DNA of 64,000 nucleotides, from positions 1,426,001 through 1,490,000 of the forward strand of contig NZ_JARRAG010000002.1 of the NCBI RefSeq assembly GCF_029589435.1, in the 5' to 3' direction. The first letter of the stretch is position 1, and each line of letters begins with the position of its first letter. Under the pieces are notes generated by a model. It was not told the DNA's origin, did no database searches, and was given only the letters and a program-made list of their open reading frames with translations. This document shows positions 34,701 through 44,239 of the stretch, piece by piece. Source of the stretch: Paludisphaera mucosa (GTDB lineage Bacteria; Planctomycetota; Planctomycetia; Isosphaerales; Isosphaeraceae). The translations under genes and the position numbers were made by a program.

Positions 34701-37089
34701 AACCCGGCGACCAACAGCCGGGTGGCAAGCCGACCGATTCGAAGCCGGACGGCACCGCTGATACTCAGAACCCGTCCGGGAAGCCGGGCGATCCGAAGCC
34801 CGGCGATCAGGCCCCGAAAGGCAAACCGGGGCCGACCGGCCGGCCCGGCGACAAGCCTTCCGGCGACAAGGAAAACGAGACGCCAGGCAAGCCCGGCGAT
34901 TCGTCGAATCCGGCCGATCCGGGCTCGGCCAAGCCGGGGTCGAAGCCGGGCGAGTCGAACCCGTCCGGCGCCCCGAAGGCCAACTCGACGCAGGCCAGGC
35001 CCGGCGACGATTCGGGCAAGCCCGACGCTTCCACGGATCCGGCCGACAAGCCCGGTACGCCTTCGGATCCGAAGACTCAGGCCCGCGGCGACCAGGGGAA
35101 ACCCGGCGAGCCCCGCCCCGACGGTCCCAAGAATCCCCAGGGCGGCCAGCCCGGCGATCCCAAGAACCCTCCCCAACCGGGGATGGAGAAATCGCCGACC
35201 GATGATCCCAGGGACCAGCCCAACGGCGCGAAGCCGTCCGAGGACGGTCGTCCCCAGCCCGACGGCGCGAAGCCGAAGGCCAATCAAGATCCGCGCGCCC
35301 AGGCGGCCGACGCCCAGAAGAAAGACGCGCAGACCAAGGACGGCGTCCGCAAAGACCAGACGAAGCCCGCGGGCGAGCCCGGCGCGATGAAGCCCGAGGA
35401 GGCTCCGAACGGAGCCAAGCCCGAAACGGCCGATCCCAAGGACGCCCAGCCCAGGAACGAGCCTGGCAAGCCCGACCCGGCGAATCCGGCCAAGGATGAC
35501 GCCGCGGCCCGGCCCGAGCAGGCCGATCCCAAGGCCCGCACCAATCCGCGGCCCCAGGATCCGAACGCCCCGCGCGACGCCGCCAAGGACGCCGCACGCC
35601 CCGAAGATCAGGCTCAGCCGGGCGATCAGGCCGCGCCGAAGGATGCTCCCAAGGATCCCCAGACGAAGGGGACCCCCAAAGACCAGCCCAAGCCGGCCCC
35701 CGGCGACAAGCCCGAGATTAAGAAGGCCGCGACCCAGGACGCCACGAAGAAAGACGCGACCAAGGACGCCGCCAAGAAGGACGAACAGAAGAAGTACCAG
35801 TCCCCCCAGCCCAAGGACCCGCAGAAGCCCGCCGAGAAGAAGGCGAAGCCCGAGGACGGCGCCGCCGAGGAGCCCTCGCCGCAGCCGGCCGACCCCAAGA
35901 ACCCTCAGCCCAAGGATGAATCGCCCCCGCAGCGGCCGTCCGACCCGTCCTCTTCACCTTCCGGCGAACAACAGCAGGGCGGCAAGGAAGGCGCTCAACA
36001 GGGCGCAAATGAGGGGTCGCAGCAAAGTCCCAAGGAGGGGGCTCAGCAGGGCAGTCAAGAAGGCGCTCAGCAAGGCGGCAAGGAAGGCGCTCAGCAGGGC
36101 GGCAAGGAAGGCGCTCAGCAGGGCGGCAAAGAGGGGGCGCAGGGCGGCAAGGAAGGCGCTCAGCAGGGCGGCAAAGAGGGGGCGCAGGGCGGCAAGGAAG
36201 GCGCTCAGCAGGGCGGCAAAGAGGGGGAGCAGGGCGGCAAGGAAGGCGCCAGCAGGGCGGCAAAGAGGGGGCGCAGGGCAGGGCGCTGCAAGGCGCTCAG
36301 CAGGGCGGCAAAGAGGGGGAGCAGGGCGGCAAGGAAGGCGCTCAGCAGGGCGGCAAAGAGGGGGCGCAGGGCGGCAAGGAAGGCGCTCATCAGGGCGGCA
36401 AAGAGGGGGAGCAAGGCGGCAAGGAAGGCGCTCAACAGGGCGGCAAAGAGGGGGCGCAGCCTGGTGGCCAACCGCAGGGCGGTGGCAAGCCAGGGGCCGG
36501 AGGGACGGGCGGGCAGCCGAACACAAGCTCGACCGGCGGTGGCAAGCCGGGCGGGGCGGCGGGTTCGGGGGCGCTTCCGCCTCAAGAGGACGAGCCTGTC
36601 GCCCCGGTCAAGGAGCGTGAGGACGCCAACGGCGAGACGATCGCTCCCCGCGACCAGCCCCAGTCGGAGCTGGTGCTCCGGACGATCCGCGACCTGCTCG
36701 ACAAGAAGACCGACACGTCCGAGCTGGAAGCCGAGACCGGCATGAGTCGGACCGAGATGGAGCAGTTCGTCAAGCAGTACGAGAAGCTCAAGTCGGAGCC
36801 CGCCGGCCCCGGCCGCGAGATCGAGATCAAGCCCGGCCAGTCCGGCGAGGGGGTCCGGGCCGAGCCCGGGCTCCCCGGCCTGGGCGACCGCGCCCGGTCG
36901 TCGAGCAAGACCATCAAGGAGCGAGGGGCGACGGCCCAGGACGAGATCCGCGACAACCAGGAGGGCATCCGCTTCGCGCCTCCCGCCGAGTTCCGCGGCA
37001 AGGTCGAAGGCTACAAGAACGCCCTCTCCCGCCGCCCCGGCTCGCCCGCGCGGCCGTCCCGGCCGGCCCCGAGCGGCGGCGCCCGCTGA
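31727..37089 (+). CDS. Very large membrane-anchored low-complexity protein (DUF4175-like N terminus), frameshifted
   Basis: If the frame is restored, this encodes about 1787 residues. Residues 1-500 are ordinary: membrane spans near 36-57, 70-88 and 162-178, then predicted Ig-like β domains, resembling DUF4175-type proteins. From about residue 520 the protein becomes Pro/Gly/Lys/Asp-rich, with dozens of G-K-P-G-D-x-x-P units. It then has GGKEGAQQ units (21-24 nt each) and a short conserved C-terminal domain (LVLRTIRDLLDKKTDTSELE, then METFV-like MEQFVKQYEKL). The frame is positions 2 mod 3 up to about 36249, where one base is missing from a repeat unit. It then continues in positions 1 mod 3 to the stop at 37087-37089. 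Without the shift the protein ends at 36745 with an Arg-rich tail. Function unknown. Confidence 0.7.
34050..35300 (+). repeat. Coding repeat array: G-K-P-G-D units
   Basis: Degenerate short coding units of about 10-15 residues, built on Gly-Lys-Pro-Gly-Asp-x-x-Pro, run through the middle of the large protein. They predict an extended, disordered, highly charged segment. Confidence 0.75.
35964..36460 (+). repeat. Coding tandem repeat: GGKEGAQQ units
   Basis: Alternating 24- and 21-nt units encode GGKEGAQQ and GGKEGAQ or GGKEGEQ. The repeats are nearly identical at DNA level. One unit has lost a T (GGCGCTCAG to GGCGCCAG) at about 36249-36250, causing the frameshift. Confidence 0.8.
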
Positions 37090-37146
37090 GCCCCTTCCCC
37101 TCGCCGGATGAGGGGAGGATCGATCAAGAAGCCGACGCCGAGCATC

Positions 37147-37193
37147 CTTCTCCCCTCGGGGGGAAAAGGTGCCCCGCAGGGGCGGATGAGGGG
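37147..37193. repeat. REP-like palindromic repeat, copy 2
   Basis: TTCTCCCC...GGGGAAAAGG and CCCCGCAGGGGCGGATGAGGG, just after the large low-complexity gene. It forms an inverted pair with copy 3 about 45 nt downstream. Confidence 0.55.
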
Positions 37194-37235
37194 GCGACGC
37201 ACCAGACGCCGTCGACGCCTCGTCCGCCTTGACGG

Positions 37236-37278
37236 CCTCCCTCATCCGGCCTTCGGCCACCTTCTCCCACCAGGGGAG
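37236..37278. repeat. REP-like palindromic repeat, copy 3 (inverted)
   Basis: CCTCATCCGGCCTTCGGCC followed by ACCTTCTCCCACCAGGGGAG. It is the same element as copy 2 in opposite orientation. Confidence 0.6.
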
Positions 37279-37365
37279 TGGGACGCGTCGCGACGGCGGG
37301 GCGCCGCTTACATCCCGCCCTCTCCCGATCCGAGCCATCCACTCCCGCCCAGGCGACCCTCAGCG

Positions 37366-39012
37366 ATGACCATCCCCCTGCCCTTGCCCCGGCGCTATCT
37401 CGTCGACTTCGACCCTCGCGAGCTGCCCCACCACTTCACCGACGTCGTGGTGGTCGGCGGCGGCATCGCCGGCCTCCGCGCGGCGCTCGGGGTCCCGGCC
37501 TCGGCGCGGGTGCTGGTGGTGACCAAGGACGAGGTCCGCGAGAGCAACAGCAGCTACGCCCAGGGGGGGATCGCCGGGGTGATGGACCCCGAGGATCGCG
37601 TCGAGGACCACATCGCCGACACCCTCTCCGCCGGCAAGGGGCTCTGCGACGCCCACGTCGTCGACGTCGTCGTCCGTGAGGCCCCCGATCGGATCCGCGA
37701 GCTGATGGACCTCGGCACCCACTTCGACACGGTCGACGGCCACGTCGCCCTCGGCCGCGAGGGGGGGCATTCCCACGCCCGGATCGTCCACGCCCTGGGC
37801 GACGAGACCGGCCGCGAAATCATGCGCGCGATCATCGGCCAGGCCCGGGCGCGCAAGAGCGTCCGCATCTGGCAGAATTGCACGACCGTCGACCTGCTGA
37901 CGCTCGACGGCCGCTGCCGCGGCGTGCTGGTCTGGGACAAGCGCCGGGGGTTCGCCCTGGTCTGGGCGCGGGCCGTCGTGCTGGCCACGGGGGGCGCGGG
38001 GCAGCTCTTCCGCGAGACCACGAACCCGTCGATCGCCACGGCCGACGGCCACGCGATGGCCTACCGCGCCGGGGTCGAGCTGCGCGACATGGAGTTCATG
38101 CAGTTCCACCCCACGGTGCTCTACCTCGCCGGCTCGGCGCGGCACCTGCTGACCGAGGCCCTTCGCGGCGAGGGCGCCTACCTGCGCGACTGCCACGGCC
38201 ACCGCTTCATGCCCGACTACGACCCCCGGGCCGAGCTGGCCCCGCGCGACGCGGTCTCGCAGGCCATCGCCGCCCAGATGGCCAAGACGCGGCACCCCAA
38301 CGTCTACCTCGACCTCTCGCACCTCGACGCCGACTTCATCCGCGGCCGGTTCCCCGGCATCGACCGCCTCTGCCGCGGCTTCGACCTGGACATCACCCGC
38401 GACCTCATCCCCGTCTGCCCCGGGGCGCACTACATGATCGGCGGCGTGACCGTCGACGACCGCGGCCGCAGCTCGCTCGACGGCCTCTGGGCGGCCGGAG
38501 AGGTCTCCAGCTCGGGCCTCCACGGCGCGAATCGGCTGGCCTCCAACAGCCTGCTCGAAGGCCTGGTCTTCGGCGCCCGCGTCGCCGAGGACGTCGCCGC
38601 CCACCTGGACGCGAGCGGTCCCTGGCAGCTCGAGGTCCCGCCGATCGCCATCGCCACGGCCCGCGAGCGCCGGCCGGCGATCGACCTGGACGACCTCCGC
38701 AAGTCGCTGCGGGCCCTGATGTGGCGGCGGATGGGCATCACCCGCGACGCCGAAGGGCTGGCCGACGCCGCCCGCCAGGTCGACCGCTGGTGCCGCTACA
38801 TCCTGCCCCACGACTTCGACGACCCCGCCGGCTGGGCCATCCAGAACATGCTCACCACCGCCCGCCTGATGATCGCCGCCGCCGCCGAGCGCACCGAGTC
38901 CCGCGGCGTCCACTCCCGCGCCGACTACCCCGCCGCCGACCCCGCCTGGCTCCGCCACATCACCCTGCGGGCCTCTGGGGCGAGCGAGGCCCCGACAGGC
39001 CGCTCCCGATGA
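37366..39012 (+). CDS. nadB: L-aspartate oxidase
   Basis: A 548-residue FAD enzyme that oxidises L-aspartate to iminoaspartate in NAD synthesis. The FAD motif VVGGGIAGLRAALG is at about 29-42. SSYAQGGIAGVM, GREGGHSHARIVHALGD, ATGGAGQLFRETTNPSIATADG and MQFHPTVLY follow, then CPGAHYMIGGVTVDDRGRSS and GLHGANRLASNSLLEGLVFG. These distinguish NadB from succinate dehydrogenase SdhA. The ATG at 37366 is chosen; sequence upstream is intergenic repeat. No nadA or nadC is in view. Confidence 0.93.
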   Translation: MTIPLPLPRRYLVDFDPRELPHHFTDVVVVGGGIAGLRAALGVPASARVLVVTKDEVRESNSSYAQGGIAGVMDPEDRVEDHIADTLSAGKGLCDAHVVDVVVREAPDRIRELMDLGTHFDTVDGHVALGREGGHSHARIVHALGDETGREIMRAIIGQARARKSVRIWQNCTTVDLLTLDGRCRGVLVWDKRRGFALVWARAVVLATGGAGQLFRETTNPSIATADGHAMAYRAGVELRDMEFMQFHPTVLYLAGSARHLLTEALRGEGAYLRDCHGHRFMPDYDPRAELAPRDAVSQAIAAQMAKTRHPNVYLDLSHLDADFIRGRFPGIDRLCRGFDLDITRDLIPVCPGAHYMIGGVTVDDRGRSSLDGLWAAGEVSSSGLHGANRLASNSLLEGLVFGARVAEDVAAHLDASGPWQLEVPPIAIATARERRPAIDLDDLRKSLRALMWRRMGITRDAEGLADAARQVDRWCRYILPHDFDDPAGWAIQNMLTTARLMIAAAAERTESRGVHSRADYPAADPAWLRHITLRASGASEAPTGRSR

Positions 39013-39040
39013 CCCGGGCCGGACGTGGCGGAGCGCCCGC

Positions 39041-39745
39041 TCAACCGGCCCGGAATCGCCGCCGGAACACCAGGCCCGCGCCCAGCAGGGCCGCGATGGT
39101 CCAGGTCGGCTCGGGGACGGGCGTGGCGGTCAGCGTGTCGATGGTCCCCATGTACATGAAGGAGCTGCCGTAGTCGAAGTCGCCGTACATGACTCCGGAC
39201 AGCGAGATTCCCGCACTCGCGAGGTCTGGGAGCTTCAGACCCGCCGGCAGTTTCCCATCCGCAAACAGCGACGGGTTCGTCGCCTGGAAGTCGATCGAGA
39301 GCCCCCGGTAACCGCCGGACGCTTCGAAGGGGTGGCTGTTGAACGACATGACTGCGGCCGGCTGGCCGTCGATGATTCGGGTGGTCAGGCCGCCGGTCAG
39401 CCCGGTTGAGATCGGCGCGACCGATCGGCCGGCGATCCGAATTTCGAGCCTCGTCCCGTCCGCGACCGGGGCCGAAGTCCGATGAGTCCCCGATTCGTAC
39501 CGGCGCACCGTGGCACCGAACACGTCGCGAGTCGCGGGCCCGAGCGGGACGGCGTCGTCGTAGATCAAGGTCCCGGTGAATCGCGGGTCGGCGGGCCACG
39601 GCCCCGACGCCGTCATCTCGGTGAAGGATCCCCCGAAGTCGTAGCGGATCAAGGCCCCGCGGGCGGAGGCCGCGGCGAGCAGGAGCAGGATGAGGAAGGT
39701 CGGCGCGAGCCGAACGAGCAGGGAGTTCTTCCTTGAACAGGTCAT
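39041..39745 (-). CDS. PEP-CTERM sorting-domain protein
   Basis: A 234-residue exported protein. It has an N-terminal signal peptide (APTFLILLLLAAASARGALI) and ends with a PEP-CTERM tripartite signal: VPEPTW, a hydrophobic helix TIAALLGAGLVF, and the basic tail RRRFRAG. The middle is β-rich with no identified domain. PEP-CTERM proteins are processed by an exosortase and usually reach the outer envelope or matrix. Two further PEP-CTERM frames lie at 52.7-54.2 kb. It is convergent to nadB with a 28-nt gap. Confidence 0.85.
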   Translation of the reverse strand: MTCSRKNSLLVRLAPTFLILLLLAAASARGALIRYDFGGSFTEMTASGPWPADPRFTGTLIYDDAVPLGPATRDVFGATVRRYESGTHRTSAPVADGTRLEIRIAGRSVAPISTGLTGGLTTRIIDGQPAAVMSFNSHPFEASGGYRGLSIDFQATNPSLFADGKLPAGLKLPDLASAGISLSGVMYGDFDYGSSFMYMGTIDTLTATPVPEPTWTIAALLGAGLVFRRRFRAG

Positions 39746-39884
39746 GGTGCATCTCCATGTCCAGGAGAGGTCGGCCGCGCTCCCATTCGTCGAGCGAGAC
39801 CGCTTTCAAAAGCTGAGAGTCGAGCTGCCGCGACGGACGCCGGTCGGCCCGACTCCGAAAAACTACGCTGAACCGCGTGATGCG

Positions 39885-40781
39885 TCAATGCAAGTGCGAC
39901 AGGCGCTGAAATCCTGATCCGACCTGCACCGGCGGGTCGATCCGGCGCTGCTTGGGGGCGATCCGGGGGGCGTAGTCCTCGGCCAAGGCGGGGTCGAATC
40001 GGCGGATCCGGGAGAGGACGGCGTCGACGGCCGGGATCCGCGCGGCGTCGAGCTTGGCGAGGACCTTGTCGTCCTCGCTGAGCAGGTCGTCCTCGGCGAG
40101 CGCGCCCTGGCGGAAGGCGATGCGGAGCGCGTCGGCGAACTCGTTGTAGATGTAGGCCTCGACGTCGCTGGCCCACCAGTCGCGGTTCATCACGTCGAAC
40201 AGGCCGGCCGCCAGCCGGGCGACGTCCGGGTCGGTGAAGACGATCGTCGAATCGACCACCGCCGCCGCCCCCAGGATTCGCGCGGCGTGGTCGGCATGCA
40301 CGGCCTGGCAGGCGATCCCGTCGCGGAGGAAGTAGTCGAGGCGGTCGGCGCAGAGCCACGGCAGCGGGCGTTCGAGCAGCGGGTAGCGGGAGTCGTCGAA
40401 GAAGTCCTCGGGAACGAACCCCAGGCGGTCGAGGGCCGCGACGACGTCGGGCCGGCGCAGCAGGATCGGCTTGAGGCTCTCGTGGTGGTCCTGCTCGGCC
40501 GAGGTCACCAGGAAGTCGACCGCGTGCGAGAAGGCCGTGTGCGAGACGTCGTGCAGCAGGCCCGCCACCTGCTCCTTGAGGGGCGCGCCCAGGCGGCGCA
40601 GCAGGATAAAGACGCCCAGGCTGTGCTCGAACCGGGTGACGTTCTTGAACGGGAAGGCGATCGCCGACGGCCCCGCCTGGCGGATCCCCCGGAGCCGCTG
40701 GAAGGTCGGCCCCTCGATCAGGTCCAGGATCTCCGGGTCGTCGACCTGGACGCGCCCGTAAACCCTGTCGTTCCACTGCAT
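39885..40781 (-). CDS. HD-domain phosphohydrolase
   Basis: A 298-residue HD superfamily enzyme. The first His is in RFEHSLGVFILLRRLG, the His-Asp pair in VAGLLHDVSHTAFSH, and a later Asp in WLCADRLDYFLRDG, giving the H...HD...D metal site. The start region VYGRVQVDDPEILDLIEGP then FQRLRGIRQAG is typical of YwfO-like and dGTPase-like family members, which act on nucleotides or ppGpp-like compounds. I chose the ATG at 40779-40781 because the family begins with an MQWNDRVYG-like segment; the frame stays open upstream without similarity. Confidence 0.85.
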   Translation of the reverse strand: MQWNDRVYGRVQVDDPEILDLIEGPTFQRLRGIRQAGPSAIAFPFKNVTRFEHSLGVFILLRRLGAPLKEQVAGLLHDVSHTAFSHAVDFLVTSAEQDHHESLKPILLRRPDVVAALDRLGFVPEDFFDDSRYPLLERPLPWLCADRLDYFLRDGIACQAVHADHAARILGAAAVVDSTIVFTDPDVARLAAGLFDVMNRDWWASDVEAYIYNEFADALRIAFRQGALAEDDLLSEDDKVLAKLDAARIPAVDAVLSRIRRFDPALAEDYAPRIAPKQRRIDPPVQVGSGFQRLSHLH

Positions 40782-41004
40782 CGGACGTCGAACCCCCCTG
40801 GCGTTTGCGGGCGTCGTCGCCCCGCCGAGAGCGCCCTCATCCCATGATCCGGGCCGGGGCCGAGATTGACAAGAGCGCGCGGGCCGGAGGGGGGGGCGGC
40901 CGGGGCCCCTGTTGTCTCGGCCCGCCGAGCTTGGCATGATCGGGGACGACGGCATTTCCCAAGATCGGCATCGAATCGCCCCGGATCCGGGGCTGGAGGA
41001 CGGC

Positions 41005-41532
41005 ATGTTTCGAAGGATCGCGCTGTTGGGCCTGGGGATCGCGGCGGCGTCGGCGACGTTCGCACGGGCGGGCGACCTCAAGGTGGGCGACCCCGCGCCG
41101 GCGTTCGCGCTGCAAGGCTCGGACGGAAAGACGCACGCCCTGGCCGACTACAAGGGCAAGAGCGGCGTCGTCCTGGCCTGGTATCCCAAGGCGTTCACGC
41201 CGGGCTGCACCAAGGAGTGCCAGTCGTTCGCCGGGGCGGGCGAGTCGCTGAAGGGCCTGAAGGTGGCCTACTTCACGGCGAGCGTCGACGAGGCCGACTA
41301 CAACAAGAAGTTCGCCGAGTCGCTCAACGCCGACTACCCGATCCTCAGCGACCCGAGCAAGGACGTCGCCAAGGCCTACGGCGTCGTCCACGAGGGCCGC
41401 GCCGTCCCCGAGCGCTGGACGTTCTACATCGACAAGCAGGGCGTCATCAAGGGGATCGACAAGAACATCAACGTCGCGAAGGCCGCCGAGGACGTCGCCG
41501 CCAAGGTCAAGGACCTGAAGCTGGCCGACTGA
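41005..41532 (+). CDS. Exported peroxiredoxin (AhpC/BCP type)
   Basis: A 175-residue thiol peroxidase. A signal peptide ([20 protein letters not shown]) is followed by [21 protein letters not shown] and the active site [12 protein letters not shown]. The likely peroxidatic Cys is 68 and the second Cys is 72, as in two-Cys BCP-type enzymes. A later [13 protein letters not shown] segment also fits. GGAGG at 40995-40999 lies 5 nt before the ATG at 41005, which decides the start; an upstream in-frame ATG at 40912 would bury the signal peptide. It would act in the periplasm against peroxides. Confidence 0.88.
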   Translation: MFRRIALLGLGIAAASATFARAGDLKVGDPAPAFALQGSDGKTHALADYKGKSGVVLAWYPKAFTPGCTKECQSFAGAGESLKGLKVAYFTASVDEADYNKKFAESLNADYPILSDPSKDVAKAYGVVHEGRAVPERWTFYIDKQGVIKGIDKNINVAKAAEDVAAKVKDLKLAD

Positions 41533-41572
41533 CGCCCCCGCGAAAACTCCGTCGCGGATGCGGGGCGATCCG

Positions 41573-41620
41573 CCTTCTCCCCTCGTGGGAGAAGGCGGCC
41601 CGAAGGGCCGGATGAGGGGG
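41573..41620. repeat. REP-like palindromic repeat, copy 4
   Basis: CCTTCTCCCCTCGTGGGAG, then AAGGCGGCCCGAAGGGCCGG and ATGAGGG, starting 40 nt after the peroxiredoxin stop. It pairs with an inverted copy at 41699-41739. Confidence 0.65.
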
Positions 41621-41698
41621 AACCCGATCGGATGCTCGCACTTCGAGGTCGGATGGGGACTCGAATCACAACCACCGGCGACGGGTGACGAGCCCCGC

Positions 41699-41739
41699 GT
41701 CCGGCCTCCGGCCACCTTCTCCCACGGAGGGGAGAAGGG
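41699..41739. repeat. REP-like palindromic repeat, copy 5 (inverted)
   Basis: GTCCGGCCTCCGGCC followed by ACCTTCTCCCACGGAGGGGA, in opposite orientation to copy 4, next to the stop of the acetolactate synthase-like gene. Confidence 0.6.
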
Positions 41740-41754
41740 CGCTTCGAGCCGGCC

Positions 41755-43359
41755 TCAGCGCGTCCGGTGGACGTATTCTTCGAGCGCCTGCCAGTCTTTC
41801 GTGGGGCTGACCCGGCATTCGATGAGGTGCGGCCCGCCGGCGGCGAGCGCGGCCTCGAACCGCTCGCGGAACTCCTCGGCCGTCGCCGCGCGGGTGGCCG
41901 ACACGCCGAGGCCCGTGGCGATCTCGACCCAGCCGATCGACGGGTCGTCGAGGTCGAGCATCGACTTCATCTTCGCGTTCTCCTCGCGCTCGCGGACGCG
42001 CTCCATCTCCAGGCCGAGGATCGCGTAGGCGTCGTTCTTGAGGACGACGACGACGACGTCGGCCTTTTCTCGGGCCATCGACCAGAGCGCCTGGACGGTA
42101 TACATGCCGCTCCCGTCCGCCTGGAGCAGGACGACCTTCCGGTCGGGGCAGGCGATCGCCGCGCCCAGGGCCATGGGCGGGCCGCCGCCGATCGCCCCGC
42201 CGTTGACGGGGTTGAGCAGGTCGTGCGCGCGGGCCCCCTTCGTCGCCGCGAGGATGGCCGGGCCGTTCGTGGCCGCCTCGTCGACGAGGATGGCGTCGGC
42301 CGGCAGCAGCGAGCAGAGGGTCTGGCCGATCGCCGCGGCCGTCAGCTCTCCGGAGGCCGGCGGCGGCTCGTTGCGAGGCTGCCGGACCGCCGGCGTGTGG
42401 GTCGCGCCGGTCGCCTCCGCGAGCGCGTGAAGCGCCGTGTCGAGATCCTGGTCGGCCGAGGCCATCGCGAACAGGTCGCATCCCGGCGGGCTCTTGAGGG
42501 TCGGCTTGTTCCGGTAGGCGAAGGTGGCGACGGGCAATCCGGCGCCGACGAAGACCAACTGTTCGTAGGGCTCCAGGAACTTGACGCCGATCTCGAATTC
42601 GTAAGGGATCGGCTCCACGGGCGGACGGCCCTCGCCGCGCGACAGGAATCGCGAGGGGAAGGTCTCGGCCAGCAGGGTTACGCCGGTTTTGGCGGCGATG
42701 CGGCCGGCGGACTCCAGCGCCTCGCCCTGGAGGGCCAGGCCGCCCAGCACCAGGCCGGTCTTCTTGCCGTTCGACAGCATCTCGGCGGCCCGCGCGATCG
42801 CCTCCCGGGCCGCCTGCGGCCGGGCCGACGGCGCGGGCGGGGAGGGCGGCGGGGTCGCGTCGCTCCAGTGATAATCGTTGGGCGCCACGATGGTGCAGAC
42901 CTTGCCGGTCTTCGCGAGCGCCGCGGCCTCCACGCCCAGCTCGCCGAGGTGCGACGCGCTGCGGGTCTCGCCGCACCAGTGCGAGACCGCGCGGGCGAGG
43001 TCTGACGCGCGGCCGTTGACCAGCTCGTGCTCCGGGTAGTTCGCCTGGTGGTACGACGCGTTCACGCCGACGACGTTGACGACCGGCGTGTTGGCCCGGG
43101 CGGCGTTGTGCAGCATGGCGACGCCGTTGGCGAACCCGCAGGCCACGTGCAGCAGGGTGAAGGCCGGCGCGCCCTTCATGCGGCCGTAGCCGTCGGCGGC
43201 GCCGGTGACGACGTCCTCCTGCAGGCAGAGGACCGGGCGCACGGCGTCGGTCATGCCGATCTCGTAGACCAGCTGCATCTCGGACGTGCCGGGGTTCGCG
43301 AAGCAGGTCGCGACCCCCGCGTCCACCAGCGACTTGAACAAGCTCTGGGCACCGTTCAT
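41755..43359 (-). CDS. Acetolactate synthase large subunit-like TPP enzyme
   Basis: A 534-residue thiamine-diphosphate enzyme of the IlvB/benzoylformate-decarboxylase superfamily. It has CFANPGTSEMQLVYEIG near residue 20, LCLQEDVVTGAADGYGRM with the catalytic Glu, and a C-terminal TPP motif LLQADGSGMYTVQALW followed by LKNDAYAIL. Databases often call this type acetolactate synthase large subunit or IlvX-like. No ilvN small subunit is adjacent, so a catabolic 2-oxoacid decarboxylase or lyase role is equally possible. The ATG at 43357-43359, with a GGGAG site 5 nt upstream, gives the standard MNGAQSLFKSLVDAGV start. Confidence 0.85.
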   Translation of the reverse strand: MNGAQSLFKSLVDAGVATCFANPGTSEMQLVYEIGMTDAVRPVLCLQEDVVTGAADGYGRMKGAPAFTLLHVACGFANGVAMLHNAARANTPVVNVVGVNASYHQANYPEHELVNGRASDLARAVSHWCGETRSASHLGELGVEAAALAKTGKVCTIVAPNDYHWSDATPPPSPPAPSARPQAAREAIARAAEMLSNGKKTGLVLGGLALQGEALESAGRIAAKTGVTLLAETFPSRFLSRGEGRPPVEPIPYEFEIGVKFLEPYEQLVFVGAGLPVATFAYRNKPTLKSPPGCDLFAMASADQDLDTALHALAEATGATHTPAVRQPRNEPPPASGELTAAAIGQTLCSLLPADAILVDEAATNGPAILAATKGARAHDLLNPVNGGAIGGGPPMALGAAIACPDRKVVLLQADGSGMYTVQALWSMAREKADVVVVVLKNDAYAILGLEMERVREREENAKMKSMLDLDDPSIGWVEIATGLGVSATRAATAEEFRERFEAALAAGGPHLIECRVSPTKDWQALEEYVHRTR

Positions 43360-44239
43360 GGGGGTCTCCCGACTTCGAAACCTGAGGAACGAGCCGATCG
43401 TTTCCACGCTTGAACAAACCTCGGTGGATCGACGGCTCGGCCTCGCCGTCGCACCGCCCCGGGCCGGCGTGGTCGTCGCCCGCACATCCCGCGTCGCGAG
43501 GGGGCGAAACCCTTCATCAACCCGCGGCGCGTCGAGGCGGGTCGGCCCCGTCTGCGTCGCGAGCGGCGGCCGCATCAACCATCCACGTTCTTGAATCCCA
43601 GGCTCGGCGGAGGGGGTCGGCGGAATTCCCCGGGAAAGCTGATGGCGGGCGGGGGAAATCGCCGATAACTGACCTGGAACTCCTGATCCACCTCTAGTAA
43701 AAGGGGCTCACCGCGGTGAACGCGATCCCCTCCGATCGTCGTATCCCATGGGCGGGACGCCCAGGGTTGTCGAGCATCAGGGAGGACGCGTACGCAGCGG
43801 GACCGTCGGTCGGCCTGTCAGGGTCGTCGGCCGCGTCCCCCCAGCGATGGGACGGCGGGGCCTTGTTCGACCGCAGCAGACGGACCGACGGGACGCGGGC
43901 GGCCATGAGGGTCGACCGCGGGGCCGATTTCGCAAGGCCCGCCGCCCAAGGAAGGTCCGGGGGAGTCCCCCGGCACATCGCGCTCCACCTCGAACGTCAT
44001 CCGCTTCTTTCGGCCCCCAAGCCCGCTGCCGCGGGCCTGGCTCGTACGCGCCGGCCGCCGCCCCACGCATTGGGGACGCGACCGGGACGGACGATGCGGC
44101 GGATCCCCTCGCGAGACCCGGCCCAGCCGCCGATCTCGGCCCCGGCCGAGGCGTTCGGCACGATGCTGGTCCCGGAACCGGCCCGCGCCCGAGCGGACCG
44201 GGCGGACGGACGCCCCCGAGGGAAAGGAGTCCTTGCGGC
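43360..44239. other. Long intergenic region without a supported gene
   Basis: 880 nt between two divergent genes. Frames of up to about 175 codons cross it on both strands but are Arg/Pro/Gly-rich and show no motif, start signal or ordinary codon pattern. It should hold promoters for both flanking genes and is unusually long for this window. Confidence 0.4.

Noticed and set aside
31706-35287. Open frame of 1193 codons on the minus strand opposite the large repeat protein
   Set aside because: Its Gly/Leu/Ala/Arg repeats are the complement of the Pro/Gly/Lys repeats on the plus strand. No start signal or domain was found.
33700-36460. Tandem repeats considered as a CRISPR array
   Set aside because: They are in-frame coding repeats with no unique spacers, and no cas genes are present. 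No CRISPR array was seen in the window.
43748-44239. In-frame extension upstream of the thioredoxin-protease gene
   Set aside because: It is Arg/Pro-rich without similarity and would bury the signal peptide that starts at 44240.
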